Shown one piece after another: positions 46,263 to 57,669 of a DNA stretch of 64,000 nt. Position 1 is the stretch's first letter; each line of letters starts with the position of its first letter. The DNA comes from Saprospiraceae bacterium (lineage in GTDB: Bacteria; Bacteroidota; Bacteroidia; Chitinophagales; Saprospiraceae): contig JADJYH010000013.1 of NCBI GenBank assembly GCA_016719855.1, positions 62,001 through 126,000 on the forward strand. The letters run 5' to 3'. Under the pieces are notes generated by a model. The model had not been told where the DNA came from, made no database searches, and saw only the letters and a list, made by a program, of their open reading frames with translations. Position numbers and translations under genes: made by a program.

Positions 46263-47383
46263 ATGCAAAAATTTACACTCCTCAGCCTACTGGCCATCTT
46301 GTTTTTTGGGAACAACGATGCCGCAGCCCAAGCCCTCAAACTGCCCAATACCACCAACCCAAGGTCAAGGGCTGGGATTACCATTGGTGCCACTGACATT
46401 GATATCAACTGGGGTGCACCTGGCGTCAAGGGGCGTGAAGGAAAAATCTGGGGCACCAACGTGGCAAATTACGGCTTCATCAACCTTGGTTTTGGCTCCG
46501 CCAAAGAATCGCCCTGGCGGGCCGGTGCGGATGAAAACACCATATTTTCTTGCTCTAACGACGTGACCATTGAGGGCAAAAAGTTGGCAGCGGGCAAGTA
46601 CGGGTTTGCCATCGCTGTTTACCCGGATTCTTGCGTGCTCATTTTCTCCAGCAATTCGTCGGGCTGGGGCACTTATTTCTACAAGCCCGAAGAAGACGCC
46701 CTGCGTGTAACGGTGCGCCAACAAAAAAACCTCCCCAAAGCCGGGAATGGCTGGCCTACACATTTTCCGAGCCCACCAACAACTCAGTGGTGGTAGCTTT
46801 GGAATGGGAGCGCTGGCGAATCCCGTTCAAAGTGGAAACGGATTTTGTGGCGACCTCGCTCGCCTACATCAAGCGGCAGATGAGCGGCGGCTTGGGCTTC
46901 GACCCGCCCAGCCTCCAAGCCGCAGCCCAATGGTGCGTGGCCAACGACGTGAACTACGAGGAAGCACTTTTTTGGATAAACAGTGCAACTGAACCGAATC
47001 TCGGTGGCGTTCAAACCTTCAATGCACTCTCCACCAAAGCGGCCATCCTTCGCAAACTGGGCAAAACGGACGAAGCCGATAAAACCATGTCCATGGCTTA
47101 CGAAAAAGCCACTGTTTTGGAATTGCACGGTTACGGTCGGCAGTTAATAGGACAAGGCAAGAACAAGGAGGCACTTGCTGCATTTGAGCTGAATTATAAG
47201 CGAAACGGCGATACATGGCCCACCCATGTAGGTTTGGCTAGGGGGTACTCGGCAGTGGGAGACTTGAAAAAAGCCCTCGAACATGCCCGCAAAGCCCTTA
47301 CCCAAGCACCCGACGAATTGAACCGAACCAGCCTCGAGACGATGGTCAAGACCTTGGAGGAAGGCAAGGCGCTGGTGCAATGA
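46263..47383 (+). CDS. DUF2911 exported protein with TPR domain (one frameshift)
   Basis: About 373 residues. Signal peptide MQKFTLLSLLAILFFGNNDA...AAQ. DUF2911: ITIGATDIDINWGAPGVKGR, RAGADENTIFSCSNDVTIEG, GKYGFAIAVYPDSCVLIFS. It then carries on as EWLAYTFSEPTNNSVVVALE and a helical TPR end (TKAAILRKLGKTDEADKTMS, NKEALAAFELNYKRNGD, GDLKKALEHARKALTQAP). The frame breaks in the A7 run 46723-46729; A8 joins VTVRQQK to KPPQSREWLAY. Periplasmic or outer-membrane-associated; biochemical role unknown. The 45976-46262 space holds no clear gene. Confidence 0.8.
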
Positions 47384-47387
47384 ATTT

Positions 47388-47455
47388 GGGAGGTTTAGGA
47401 GATTTAAATTCCCACCCCTAAACCTCCTAAACCTTCTTAACCCTCTAAACTTTCT
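47388..47455. terminator. GGTTTAGGA-word hairpin after the DUF2911 gene
   Basis: AGGTTTAGGAG (47391-47401) pairs exactly with CTCCTAAACCT (47424-47434). More copies of CCTAAACC/CTTAACCC/CTCTAAAC words follow to 47451. It begins just after the stop and lies about 60 nt before tamB. Confidence 0.5.
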
Positions 47456-47515
47456 GCCCGGCCTAGTGAACAAGTCATGTAATTTCACCTTATTGCAGCA
47501 TAACTAAGTCTGCCC

Positions 47516-50500
47516 TTGAAGCTACGCCGTCCGTTGAAAATAATCGCCAAGCTGCTCGCCATCCTGCTCTTGCTGGTGGCGGTGCTGCTATTTGTGTTGC
47601 AACTTCCCGCTACGCAACGGTGGCTTACGCCCAAATTGGAGAATTGGCTGGCGCAAAAGCTGAAAACCGAGGTCAAGGTCGAAGGTGTCAGCATCCGTTT
47701 TCCCAAAGCACTGGAAATCAAGGGGTTTGAGGTGAAAACGCCCGAAGGAGACTCCCTGCTCAGGGTGGGAAGCTTGTTGGTGGATTTGGAAATGTGGGGG
47801 CTTTTCAACAGCGAAATCACCATCCAGAAAATAGCACTGAAAAACGCCTCCGTTAACCTTCGAAAAGAAGCGGGGCGTTCCAATTTCGCCTTTATCGTCG
47901 AAGCCTTTGCCACGCCAACCGAAGCCGAACTCCCCCCAACTCCCACCGATACTTCAGGTGGCTTTCGATTGGTGATGAAACCATTTGAGGTGGATTTCGA
48001 GGCAGTCGCTTTTTCTTGGCAAGACTTTGACAGTCAGCAGTTTATCAAAGCCCGGCTTGGCAAAATGCTCATCGAAGCGGATAAAGCCGACTTTAAAAAC
48101 ACCCTTTTTTCAGTTGATGAATTGACGCTTTCCGATACCGATATTTCCTACCGTGACCTCGGCTTAGCCCCGCTTGACACTTCCGGCACAGCTACGCTTT
48201 TTGATATTTTGGTGAAAAACGGGAACATCAACAACAGCCGAATTTTCTACGAGACCGACTCGCTCGCCCTGACCACCCAACTCAACGAAACGATATTGGA
48301 CGATTTTCGCCTCCTATCCAATGCGGAAGGGCTTTCCATCAATGCAAAAGCGTTTGAGTTGGCCGATTCCTACATCGCCTTTCGGCAAAAAAGTACTCCG
48401 CAAACTCCCGGCAAATTCAACGCCGCCGACCTTGACCTTAAAACCCTTCAAGCTGATTTGACCAATTTTAGCTATCAAAACCAAGCCCTGAGCGTCAACG
48501 TGGTGGAATTGACTGGTAAGGACAAATCAGGGCTTGACTTAGGTAGGTTGGAAGGCAAAATCGCCTACTCCCCAGCGGCACTTTCCCTGCAAGACATTGA
48601 TTTAGCCGCAAATACAACCACACTGGAAGGTTCGGTAGAATTGAAATTCGGAGCGGAAGGAGGGTGGGCAAATCGGCGACCTGCTGCAATTCCTTCCAGA
48701 CAACCCCTCGATGGCCGATTTGAAAAAAATGGCCAACAACAGGTGGTCGGCATCCGGCAAAGTGGAAGGGACGATGGACCAAATCACAGCCGAAAACCTG
48801 CAAGTCGCCTTTGGCAAAAACACCCGGCTTACAGTTCCGGTCGCATTTCCAACATCAGTTCGCTCGACCGCCTCGAAGCCGATTTGCAGCTTACCGATTT
48901 CAATTTCGACAAGGCAGATTTAGCTTTTTACTTGAAGGGGAAAAATTTGCCGCTTCCCGCCTTCGCAAAGGCGACCGGCACGGTGCGTGGCAGGGCTGGC
49001 AAGCTCAACATCAACCTGACGGGTAGCTTTGGAAGCATAGACACGTTGGCGGTAGCGCCTGCCAACCCAGCTATTGCACGGTTCAGCCTTAGCGGTGACA
49101 TCAAGGGCTTGGCCAACCCGAAAACCATGCAAATGGACCTGGACATCCGGCAGTTTGAAGCTTCAGGCAGCCATTTTGCGGGTTTTGTGCCAAAAAACAT
49201 GACGCTGCCCGATAGCATTTCCCTGACCGGAAAACTGAAGGGCGGCATGAACGATATGTTTGCCGACCTAAAACTCGCTGCCCGGCGCAAAGGGGCGGCC
49301 AGCAACCTTGCAGTGCTGGGGAACTTCCAGCACCTTGACAAACCGGACAGCTTGCGCTTTGACCTCAGTTTTTCGGGCAAAGTGGCCAAACGTGAGATTT
49401 TCGGTTACGTGCCCGACTCGCTCGTTACGCCCTACCTCGACTTGCCGCCCGTGGTGGCGCTCGATGGCAAGGCAAAAGGAAGGGTACAAAACCTCACGGC
49501 TGCCGTGACACTTGGGTTGGGCGACCAAGGTTCGTTGGCACTCGACGGCTACCGGAAGGGCGAAAAATATGGGGCGAACATTGAAGGCAAACAATTGAAA
49601 ATCAGCGAGTTGGCTGTCGACAGCCTGCTGCCTCAACTTCGTCTGCTCAATATTTCGGCGCAGCTTGAAGGCCAAGGATTTGACATCGGAAAGACGGCCA
49701 CCCTGACGCTCACCAGCAAAATCCCCTCCTTGACCTGGGAGGAAATGACCTTTGAAAACACCGTTTTGAACGGCAACCTGACTGGCAAAAAATTCGACGC
49801 CCATCTGACCAGTCCCGACCGCCGGGTACACCTCGACTTGGTGGCAAACGGCGATTTTGGTGGTGCAAAACCAAAGCTCGAATGGAATGCACTGTTCGAT
49901 TGCGTGGACTTAAAAGCGTTTAAAATTTCCGAAAAAAACGCAACCGCATGCTTCCGCTTGCGGGGCAATGCCGATGGGCTTTCCATGGACACGCTCGATG
50001 CACTTGTTTTTTTGGAAGACATGCAGCTTCAGGTTGATTCGCTGAAATTGCATCCGGGCGACGTGAAGTTTGTGGCCTCCATGCACCAAGGCAACAACGA
50101 CCTCGCCATCACTTCGGACTGGCTGAACGCGTGGATGCGGGGCAATTTTGACCCTGCGAACTTGCCGCATTTGGCCAATGACTTCTTCCAACATTATTTC
50201 CAAATGGAGGCCGTTGCTCAATCATCCCAAAAGGGGCAAGCAATCACGAATCCGAAATCCAAATCCGAAATCCGCAATCCACAGACACCCTCGCATTCGG
50301 TTTAAAACTCGCCCATCCCGACCTCTTCACGAGCGGCATCCTGCCCGGCCTGTCGCAGCTCGACACTATTTCTGTATCTGGCAATTTCGACGCTGGCAGC
50401 TTCCGGTTTGTTTTCGACACCAACTTGCCGCACTCTAATTACAATGAATGGAACATGAAAGACTTGTCGTTCCATGCCGATGGCAATGGCAAAACGGCAG

Positions 50501-52676
50501 CTTTTAAGTTGAAGATTCCATCGGTGAAGCAATACGACGAGGCGTTCGTCAGAGACCTCACCCTCGACGGCACGCTCGACGGCACCAGGGCAGTTGCACC
50601 GCTCACCGCCTTGGACAGCATGGGAAAGGAACGCTACCGATTGGGTCTTTTTGCCGAAACGAACGACTTCAAGGAAGGCTACACAGCGCATTTTTCACCC
50701 ACGCAACTCATTGATTACCAAGACTGGACCTTGCCCGAAGCCAACAGCGTGAACTACACCAGCAAAGCAGTTACGATAAAAAGCTTCCACCTCACCAACG
50801 GCGAACAAGCCCTACGCCTCGACGGTACCTCCAAGGTGCTGGCAGATGGCAACCGCTCGTTGGGTTTCAGGTGGAAATGGAGCGCCTGGGCATCGCTACC
50901 TTCGGGGCACTGCTGGCGAGCAGTTTCAAAAATCCAACTGGTTGGTTAGATGGCAAGCTCGACATTGGCGGCACAGTGGCCGCCCCAAAACCCTCTGGCA
51001 GCCTTTCTTTGAACGAAGTGAAAGCGACCTTGGCCATGACGAACGTGCGCTACGCACTGAGTGACAAGAAATTGGAATTTGAGCCAGATGGCGTTGACTT
51101 GACCGGCCTGACACTCACCGATCCACAAGGTAACAAGCTGAACATCAAGGGCAAATTGAAGACGACCGATTGGAGCGGACTTCGCTACGACCTCGAAGTT
51201 TCTGCCAGGAACTGGCTGGTGATGAACACGAAAAAAAGTCAAAATGTGGCATACTACGGCAAGTTGGTCGCCAATGCAAACGGCACGGTGCGGGGGCCGC
51301 TTTCGGAACCGGATATCTCGTTGACCGTCAGCCCGGTGAAAGGCTCGATGATGCACTACCTGCACGACGCTGCCCAAAATAAAGCGGAAGGCAACGGTGT
51401 GGTGGTTTTTGTGAAACCCGCTGGGGCGGCCCAAACGGAACGAAAGATACTTTCCAAAAAATACCCGTTCCACCTGAACCTGAACCTCGACCTCAACGAT
51501 AACCTTGAATTGGACATAATAGCCGACCCTGTTTCTGGCGACAATTTCGAGGGGACGCTGGAGGGCAGGTTGAGCCTCGAAATTTTCCCCGATGGCAAAA
51601 TGAACCTGGCGGGCAGGTGCGAAGTGAAAAAAGGCGACTACCGCTACACCTACCAGCAGATTGTGAAACGCCGATTCGAAGTGGCGCCCGGCAGCAACCT
51701 TTCCTGGTCAGGCGACCCGTTCAAGCCCGACCTTCAAATAACGGCGAGGTACATCGTGCGCACGTCTCCGTATCCGCTGCTGTTGAATTGGGGGGCAGAC
51801 ATCGAGGAATTGAATTCGGGAAGCGGCAGGGATTTTCAGACATTTTTCCTAAATTTTAAAGTAAGTGGAGATTTGATGCGCCCTGTACTTCAGATTGACC
51901 TGGAATACCCCGACACGGACAGCGAGGCATTTTCAGGTACCACTATTCAGGCAAATTCCGGCAACAGCGACATTGAAGCTGCCATCACTTCCGTCAACCA
52001 AGACCAAGCGCAGCTCTCCCAGCAAGTTTTCAGTTTGCTGATTTTCAATCGTTTTTCGGGGGATACGGGAGGTGCGGCGTCGGCAACAGAAGATGCGATT
52101 TCGTCTGGCCTGAACAGTTTCCTGACCAGCCAGTTCAATACGCTTGCCGACCAGTACCTCACGTTCGTGGACGTGCAATTGGAGACAAAGGAAGATGCCA
52201 CCTTCGGGGAAGATGACCAGTACACGGGCACCACGAACTACAACCTGCGCCTGCAAAAATCCTTTTTCAACGACCGCTTGGTCTTCAAACTGAGCGGCGG
52301 CGCAGCGGAAGACCGGGGCACGGAATCGCAATGGCGCAGCACATTTGAAAATGCCTCCGTTGAGTACTCACTGACGCCGAGTGGTATCTTCAAAATTCGG
52401 GCATTTTCGGAAGATGGCCTCCAATTGCTTGACGCCGCCGGGTCGAGGAATTCTGGCGCTGGGGTTTTGTTCACCAAAGAGTTCAAGCGGTTGTTTAGGC
52501 GGAAGAAAAATAAAAAAGAAAGTTTACCACGTCATGGGAGAAATCTTTGTAAATTTGCCAAACGGTATTTCCGTTCCGTAGACGGTACGTTCCTACGGAA
52601 CGGAAACACAAGATGGCGGGGAGATGACGTTCTACGGAACGGGACAGGTACAACAAAATACATTCCAATCAGTTGA
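47516..52676 (+). CDS. tamB: TamB-like translocation/assembly protein (several frameshifts)
   Basis: About 1,720 residues from TTG 47516. An N-terminal signal anchor (LLAILLLLVAVLLFVLQL) is followed by the AsmA-like start WLTPKLENWLAQKLKTEVKV, a very long repetitive beta-groove, and the C-terminal TamB (DUF490) domain: LNLNLDLNDNLELDIIADPV, GDYRYTYQQIVKRRFEVAPG, TFVDVQLETKEDATFGED, LRLQKSFFNDRLVFKLSGGA. TamB spans the periplasm and with its barrel partner inserts outer-membrane proteins or moves lipids. The frame is broken near 48660 and 48837 (opposite shifts around a 58-codon stretch), near 50270 and at T3 50865-50867. The last 50 codons (SLPRHGRNLCKFAK onward) read through a palindrome and do not look like TamB. 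The stop overlaps the tamL start. Confidence 0.85.
52569..52605. repeat. Palindrome P4 at the tamB-tamL junction
   Basis: Perfect 13-bp arms TTCCGTTCCGTAG (52569-52581) and CTACGGAACGGAA (52593-52605) around an 11-nt loop, then a further arm TTCTACGGAACGGGA at 52630-52644. It lies inside the last codons of the tamB frame, between the normal end of the TamB domain and tamL. Confidence 0.6.
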
Positions 52677-55014
52677 AAACCAACCATATCATACATTTTC
52701 TCGGCTACCTGTTGGTCGTGTTGTTGCTGTCAAGCTGCACAGGCACCTTGCTTTTGCCCAAGGGCGAACAGCTTTACACGGGCGCAAAAGTGAAGGTGAA
52801 AGCCGCTGATAAAAAATGGAAAACCGGCCAGTTGGAAGCTGCCTTGCCACAAGCGATCGTGTTGCCACGCCCCAATAGGCACCTCGGCTGGATTCGGGGT
52901 GGGGTGGCGGTGTACAACACATTTCACAACCCCAACAAGGAAAAAGGATTTAGAAACTGGATTGCAGAGAAGCTTGGCAAACCACCCGTCTTGTTCACGG
53001 AAGACATTGCGGCCACGCACCAAAAATCGCTCACCGCCGTCGCCGCCGACTTTGGTTATTTTGACGTAAACGTGGTGACGAAGAAAGCCGGCTTGGGGAA
53101 AAGAACGAAACTGAAGCACACGGTCCACCTGCTGAAACCCGCCAAAATACTGGGCAACCTGAGCTTCCCGACCGACTCAGGAGCTGTGGAGCAGCGGCTG
53201 ATGCAATTGAAAACAAGCACGTTGCTGAAAGCAGGAATGCCCTACAATTTCCAGATGCTGAAGCTGGAGCGGATGCGGCTCACTGACACGCTGCGCAACG
53301 AAGGATGGTTCTACCTCTCGCCCGACCACCTGCTTTTTCTGGCGGACACCTTGCAGCAAACAGGCGAGGTTCGGCTAACGCTGCGCTTCAAGGACGACGT
53401 GACGATGGTGGAAAAACGGCGTTACCGCATCGGCGAAATCCTCATTTACCCCGATTACGACCTCAAAATCGCTGGACAAATGGGACAGCAAATGGATGAG
53501 GTGGATGACTGCATTGGCGTTGTTTACAGCGAAAAAGCGTAAAAACCTCGATGATTCTTGATAATCTCCGCTTCGGTTGTGGTGACTATTTTTCGAATGA
53601 AAACTACCGGACATCCTTGTTCCGGCTGCTCAATTTGCAGTTTTTCAAGTTCGTGAACATCCGTTTCGAGCAATCCATGCTGTCCGACAGCCTGCTGGAG
53701 GCGCACGTGCTGCTTACCCCGGCGGTGCCGCAAAAAGTGGAGGCATCGCTTTCAGGCATTTTCTCGCCCAACAATTATTTTGGTGCTCAGACAGGACTAA
53801 GCTGGCAGCACCGCAATGCTTTTGGCAGTGCCGAAAACCTTCGCTTCGTTTGGGATGGCGCCTTGCTGCGGTTGAAGGATGGCGATACCCAAAGCACATT
53901 GTTCAGCAGCGACACAAAAACGCAATTGACGCTGCCGCAAAAAATCCCGGGATTGCGCAGCCGCCGAAACAATGCGCTCTCGGCAACCAAGTTTTCGTTG
54001 GCGCATAACCTGTTGTATTACCGTACCCCGTTTGTTGATTCGGTAATGGAGGAGGAAATAATCGGCATCGCCATTAACGAGTTGGAAGCAGAGGGTGGCT
54101 TTGTTTGGAAAAAAAATCGGCAAGGCACGATCACGCACGAGTTGAACCCGCTGAACCTGACACTCAGATTCGTGAACATCAGCATCCCTGGCGTTAAGAA
54201 CCGTTTGTTGGAAAATATTTTGGTAGCCGAAACGGAGAAAGAATTGTCAGACGCACTGTTTGCCGCCACCTTGTTGGAAATTAAACCGAACTATGCTTTT
54301 GTCTTCGACGACCGGCTGGGCGAACCCCGAAAATGGTCAACTTTGTTCCGGCAAAGATTCAGCTTCCTGAGCAGCAAGTTCCTGCTTCCCGATTATATTG
54401 ATGCCGTCGCCGACTTGGGCTTTTCATTAAATATTTTCACCGAAAGCGACTTCCGGCAATACATCAATGTGACTCGAAAAGCGACGCTTGCATGGCGGTT
54501 TTCGCTGTTTGCAGGTTTGCCTGTCAAGGAAGGCAGCATCATCTCGCCCACCAATTTGTACACCGTTGGCGGCGCTTCGAGTGTGCGGTCGGTCGCACCC
54601 CGGTCCATTGGCCCAGGCGCTTCGGTTCCGTTCGATGATCCCGAGTCAGATGATGTTTTTAGCCTGCTGACGGATCATACTGGGAATTTGATGTTGTTGA
54701 GCAATGTGGAACTGCGCCGGAAACTTGGAAAAAGCTGGGAGGTGGCGGCCTTTGTTGACGCTGGCAACGTCTGGCTGACGGAACCTGATGAGAAATTGCC
54801 GGGCGGTGAGTTTTCCGGCAATCGTTTTTACAAGGAACTGGCATCTGGCGCTGGCGCTGGCATCCGATTTACGCTTGGTTTTTTCATCTTGCGCCTTGAC
54901 CTGGCCATCCCAATCACCAAGCCATACCTGCCTTTGGGCAGCCGTTTGATTGGGCAACCAGGCTTTGGTGGTACTGGCCTGCGTGTGAATTTGGCGTTTG
55001 GGTATCCGTTTTGA
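52673..55014 (+). CDS. tamL: TamL: BamA/Omp85-family outer-membrane lipoprotein (one frameshift)
   Basis: About 780 residues. Lipoprotein signal LLVVLLLSSCTGTLLLPKGE, with KGEQLYTGAKVKV right after, which is typical of TamL, the lipidated Bacteroidota partner of TamB. POTRA-like parts: VAADFGYFDVNVVTKK, MRLTDTLRNEGWFYLSPDHL. The C-terminal half is an Omp85 barrel with TVGGASSVRSVAPRSIGPG and the family's closing strand GLRVNLAFGYPF. The frame breaks at A5 53532-53536; one more A gives YSEKSVKTSMILDNLRF. It starts at TTG 52673, overlapping the tamB stop. It should sit in the outer membrane and form the TAM machinery with TamB. Confidence 0.85.
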
Positions 55015-55100
55015 GCATTATTTGCTGGCTCGCATGGTATGCTATATTTGCATTTTGTCCCTATCCCTATTTTCCCCAACTTTGCCCCAAAATCTGACAC

Positions 55101-57197
55101 ATGCCCATGCCTGACATCTCCAATCGTCAATCGTCAATCGAAAATCGTAAATCCCCAGAGGGCATCGAGATACCAAGTTCGTTAGAGCCACAAACCCTCG
55201 ACCACCAGCGCTTCGTGGCAGGCATCGCCCCGTTTCTCGGCGGGCCATACGCCACCATGTACCTAACTCGGCCCTGGACGGTGCGGCAGTACGCAGGTTT
55301 CTCCACCGCAGCGGACAGCAACGCTTTTTACCGTAGGAATTTGGCGCAAGGGCAAAAGGGCCTCTCCGTCGCCTTTGACCTAGCCACGCACCGAGGCTAC
55401 GACAGCGACCACCCCCGTGTGCCCGGTGATGTGGGCATGGCGGGCGTCGCCATTGATTCGGTAGAGGACATGAAAATCCTTTTCGACCAAATACCGCTCG
55501 ACGAGATGTCCGTGTCCATGACCATGAACGGGGCAGTGATTCCAGTGATAGCTTTTTTTATCGTGGCAGCAGAGGAACAGGGGGTGAAGCCGGAGCAACT
55601 CAGCGGCACCATCCAGAACGACATCCTGAAGGAGTTCATGGTGCGCAACACGTTCATTTACCCACCCGCAGCCAGCATGAGGATTGTGGGCGATATTTTC
55701 AAGTACACCGCCGCCCGGATGCCCAAGTTCAACAGCATCAGCATCAGTGGCTACCACATGCAGGAGGCCGGCGCGACTGCCGACATCGAGCTGGCCTACA
55801 CGCTGGCCGATGGGCTGGAGTACCTTCGCAAGGGCATTGCCGCCGGGTTGGACATTGACGACTTCGCCCCCCGGCTCTCCTTTTTCTGGGCCATCGGCAT
55901 GAACCATTTTATGGAAATCGCCAAGCTGCGGGCGGGGCGTTTGCTCTGGTCGAAAATCGTAAAACAGTTCAACCCAAAGGACGAAAAATCGCTCGCCCTG
56001 CGCACCCACTGCCAGACCAGTGGCTGGAGCCTCACCGAGCAAGACCCTTTTAATAATGTAGCTCGCACAGCCATCGAGGCAATGGCTGCGGTGCTGGGCG
56101 GCACGCAGTCGCTGCACACCAACGCATTGGACGAGGCCATCGCCTTGCCCACCGATTTCAGCGCCAAAATAGCACGGGACACGCAGTTGTTTATCCAAAA
56201 AGATACCGAGGTGACGAAGGTCGTTGACCCTTGGGCGGGCAGCTACTACGTGGAGTACCTGACCGAGCAGCTTTGCCAGAAGGCCTGGGCGCTCATCGAG
56301 GAAGTGGAGGCGCTGGGCGGCATGGCCAAGGCCATCGAGGCGGGCTTGCCGAAGCTGCGCATCGAGGAGGCAGCCGCCAAAAAGCAGGCGAGGATTGATG
56401 CAGGCATTGACCAAATCGTGGGGGTCAACGTTTTCCAGGTGGCCGAAGATTCGCATTTCGACATCCTGAAAGTAGACAACACTGCGGTGCGGGAAGGGGC
56501 AGGTTGCCGTTTGCGAAAAATCAGGGACACGAGGGACGAGGCGGCGGTGCAGCTGGCGCTGGAAGCGTTATTTCAAGCAGCATTGAATGGCGATGGGAAT
56601 CTGCTCGATTTAGCCATCGAAGCTGCCCGCCTCAGAGCCACTTTGGGCGAAATCAGCTTTGCGATGGAACGGGCATTCGGGCGGTACGTGCCCACAACCC
56701 GCAGTGTGTCAGGTGTTTATTCTAAAGAAATCAAAATGGACGAACGATTCCAACAGGCCCGGAAAATGGCAGACAAGTTCGCAGAAATGGATGGCAGGCG
56801 GCCCCGCATCCTCATCGCCAAACTCGGCCAAGATGGCCACGACCGGGGTGCCAAAATCGTCGCCACCGGCTTCGCCGACCTCGGCTTCGACGTGGACATC
56901 GGCCCCCTCTTCCAAACCCCCGCCGAGGCCGCCCGCCAAGCCGCCGAGAACGACGTGCATGTGCTGGGCATCAGCAGCCTCGCCGCTGGCCACCGCACCC
57001 TCGTGCCGCAGACCCTCGCCGAACTGGAAAAACTGGGGCGAGAGGACATCCTCGTGGTGGTGGGTGGCGTTGTGCCACAGCAGGATTATGAATTCTTGTT
57101 TGAAAATGGCGTAACGGCGGTGTTCGGGCCGGGGGGCGAAAGCCACTGGAGCAATTGCTGGTGCATAGGCTTTTTCTGCAAAGTCAAAGTGGCTTGA
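55101..57197 (+). CDS. scpA: Methylmalonyl-CoA mutase, large (B12-binding) subunit
   Basis: 698 residues. The TIM-barrel half has PWTVRQYAGFSTAADSNAFY, DLATHRGYDSDHPRVPGDVG, SGYHMQEAGATADIELAYTL, ALRTHCQTSGWSLTEQDPFN and GGTQSLHTNALDEAIALPTD. The C-terminal cobalamin domain has DGHDRG at 578-583, so His580 is the lower cobalt ligand, followed by GISSLAAGHRTLVPQ and VVVGGVVPQQDYEFLFENG. It interconverts methylmalonyl-CoA and succinyl-CoA. After AVFGPG the last 18 residues (ESHWSNCWCIGFFCKVKV) do not fit the family end, so a shift near 57130 is possible. No small subunit gene follows within the window. Start ATG 55101; an in-frame MPDIS start 6 nt later is also possible. Confidence 0.92.
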   Translation: MPMPDISNRQSSIENRKSPEGIEIPSSLEPQTLDHQRFVAGIAPFLGGPYATMYLTRPWTVRQYAGFSTAADSNAFYRRNLAQGQKGLSVAFDLATHRGYDSDHPRVPGDVGMAGVAIDSVEDMKILFDQIPLDEMSVSMTMNGAVIPVIAFFIVAAEEQGVKPEQLSGTIQNDILKEFMVRNTFIYPPAASMRIVGDIFKYTAARMPKFNSISISGYHMQEAGATADIELAYTLADGLEYLRKGIAAGLDIDDFAPRLSFFWAIGMNHFMEIAKLRAGRLLWSKIVKQFNPKDEKSLALRTHCQTSGWSLTEQDPFNNVARTAIEAMAAVLGGTQSLHTNALDEAIALPTDFSAKIARDTQLFIQKDTEVTKVVDPWAGSYYVEYLTEQLCQKAWALIEEVEALGGMAKAIEAGLPKLRIEEAAAKKQARIDAGIDQIVGVNVFQVAEDSHFDILKVDNTAVREGAGCRLRKIRDTRDEAAVQLALEALFQAALNGDGNLLDLAIEAARLRATLGEISFAMERAFGRYVPTTRSVSGVYSKEIKMDERFQQARKMADKFAEMDGRRPRILIAKLGQDGHDRGAKIVATGFADLGFDVDIGPLFQTPAEAARQAAENDVHVLGISSLAAGHRTLVPQTLAELEKLGREDILVVVGGVVPQQDYEFLFENGVTAVFGPGGESHWSNCWCIGFFCKVKVA

Positions 57198-57480
57198 ACG
57201 GCATCCTGGCCGGCCTTGTTAGGTGCACGGCCCATTTCAAATCTGTAACAGTTTAAATAATTAAGTTTTGCACTACAAACCACTAAACCGATAAGGGCGA
57301 TCACAGGATTCATTGTGTTCCTGAAAATAGCCGAAGCCCCGCTCCCGCCCAACAGACCCCGGGGTTATTTCAAGCCCAGATAACCGATCCAATTTTTTAC
57401 ACTTACACTACGGGAATTTGTCACAGCCATTGACCTAAACACTTTGTTTTAACAATGTACTTTTGGTTACGGCCGATGCA

Positions 57481-57669
57481 CAAGGTTGTCCCATCCTTGT
57501 GCAATGTTGTTCCAACCATGTCCAAAGTTTTTGTAACGATGAGCAAGGTTGCTCCAGCATTGTCCAAAGTTTTTATACCGATAAACAAAGAGGCTGCACC
57601 ATTGTGCAAGGTTGTTGCACCGATGAGCAAGTTTTAATTGCCGTTGTGCACGGGTTTTGCAATTTTGAG
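57481..57669. repeat. Nine tandem 21-nt repeats in non-coding DNA
   Basis: CAAGGTTG or a variant recurs at 57481, 57502, 57523, 57544, 57565, 57586, 57607, 57628 and 57649, exactly 21 nt apart. The full unit is close to CAAGGTTGTTCCACCATTGTG. Copies differ at several positions. Because 21 is three times seven, some frames stay open on both strands, giving heptads such as MSKVAPA/LSKVFIP or NLAHRYK/NFGHGWN. The 57198-57831 gap between two genes holds nothing else clear. Confidence 0.75.

Noticed and set aside
55380..56456. Open frame of 358 codons on the minus strand
   Set aside because: Antisense to methylmalonyl-CoA mutase; no recognisable protein features.
57198..57480. tRNA or other structured RNA
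   Set aside because: I looked for cloverleaf pairing and the GGTTCGA-type T-loop and found none.
57481..57669. CRISPR array
   Set aside because: Units follow each other with no unique spacers, the period is only 21 nt, units diverge from each other, and no cas genes are near.
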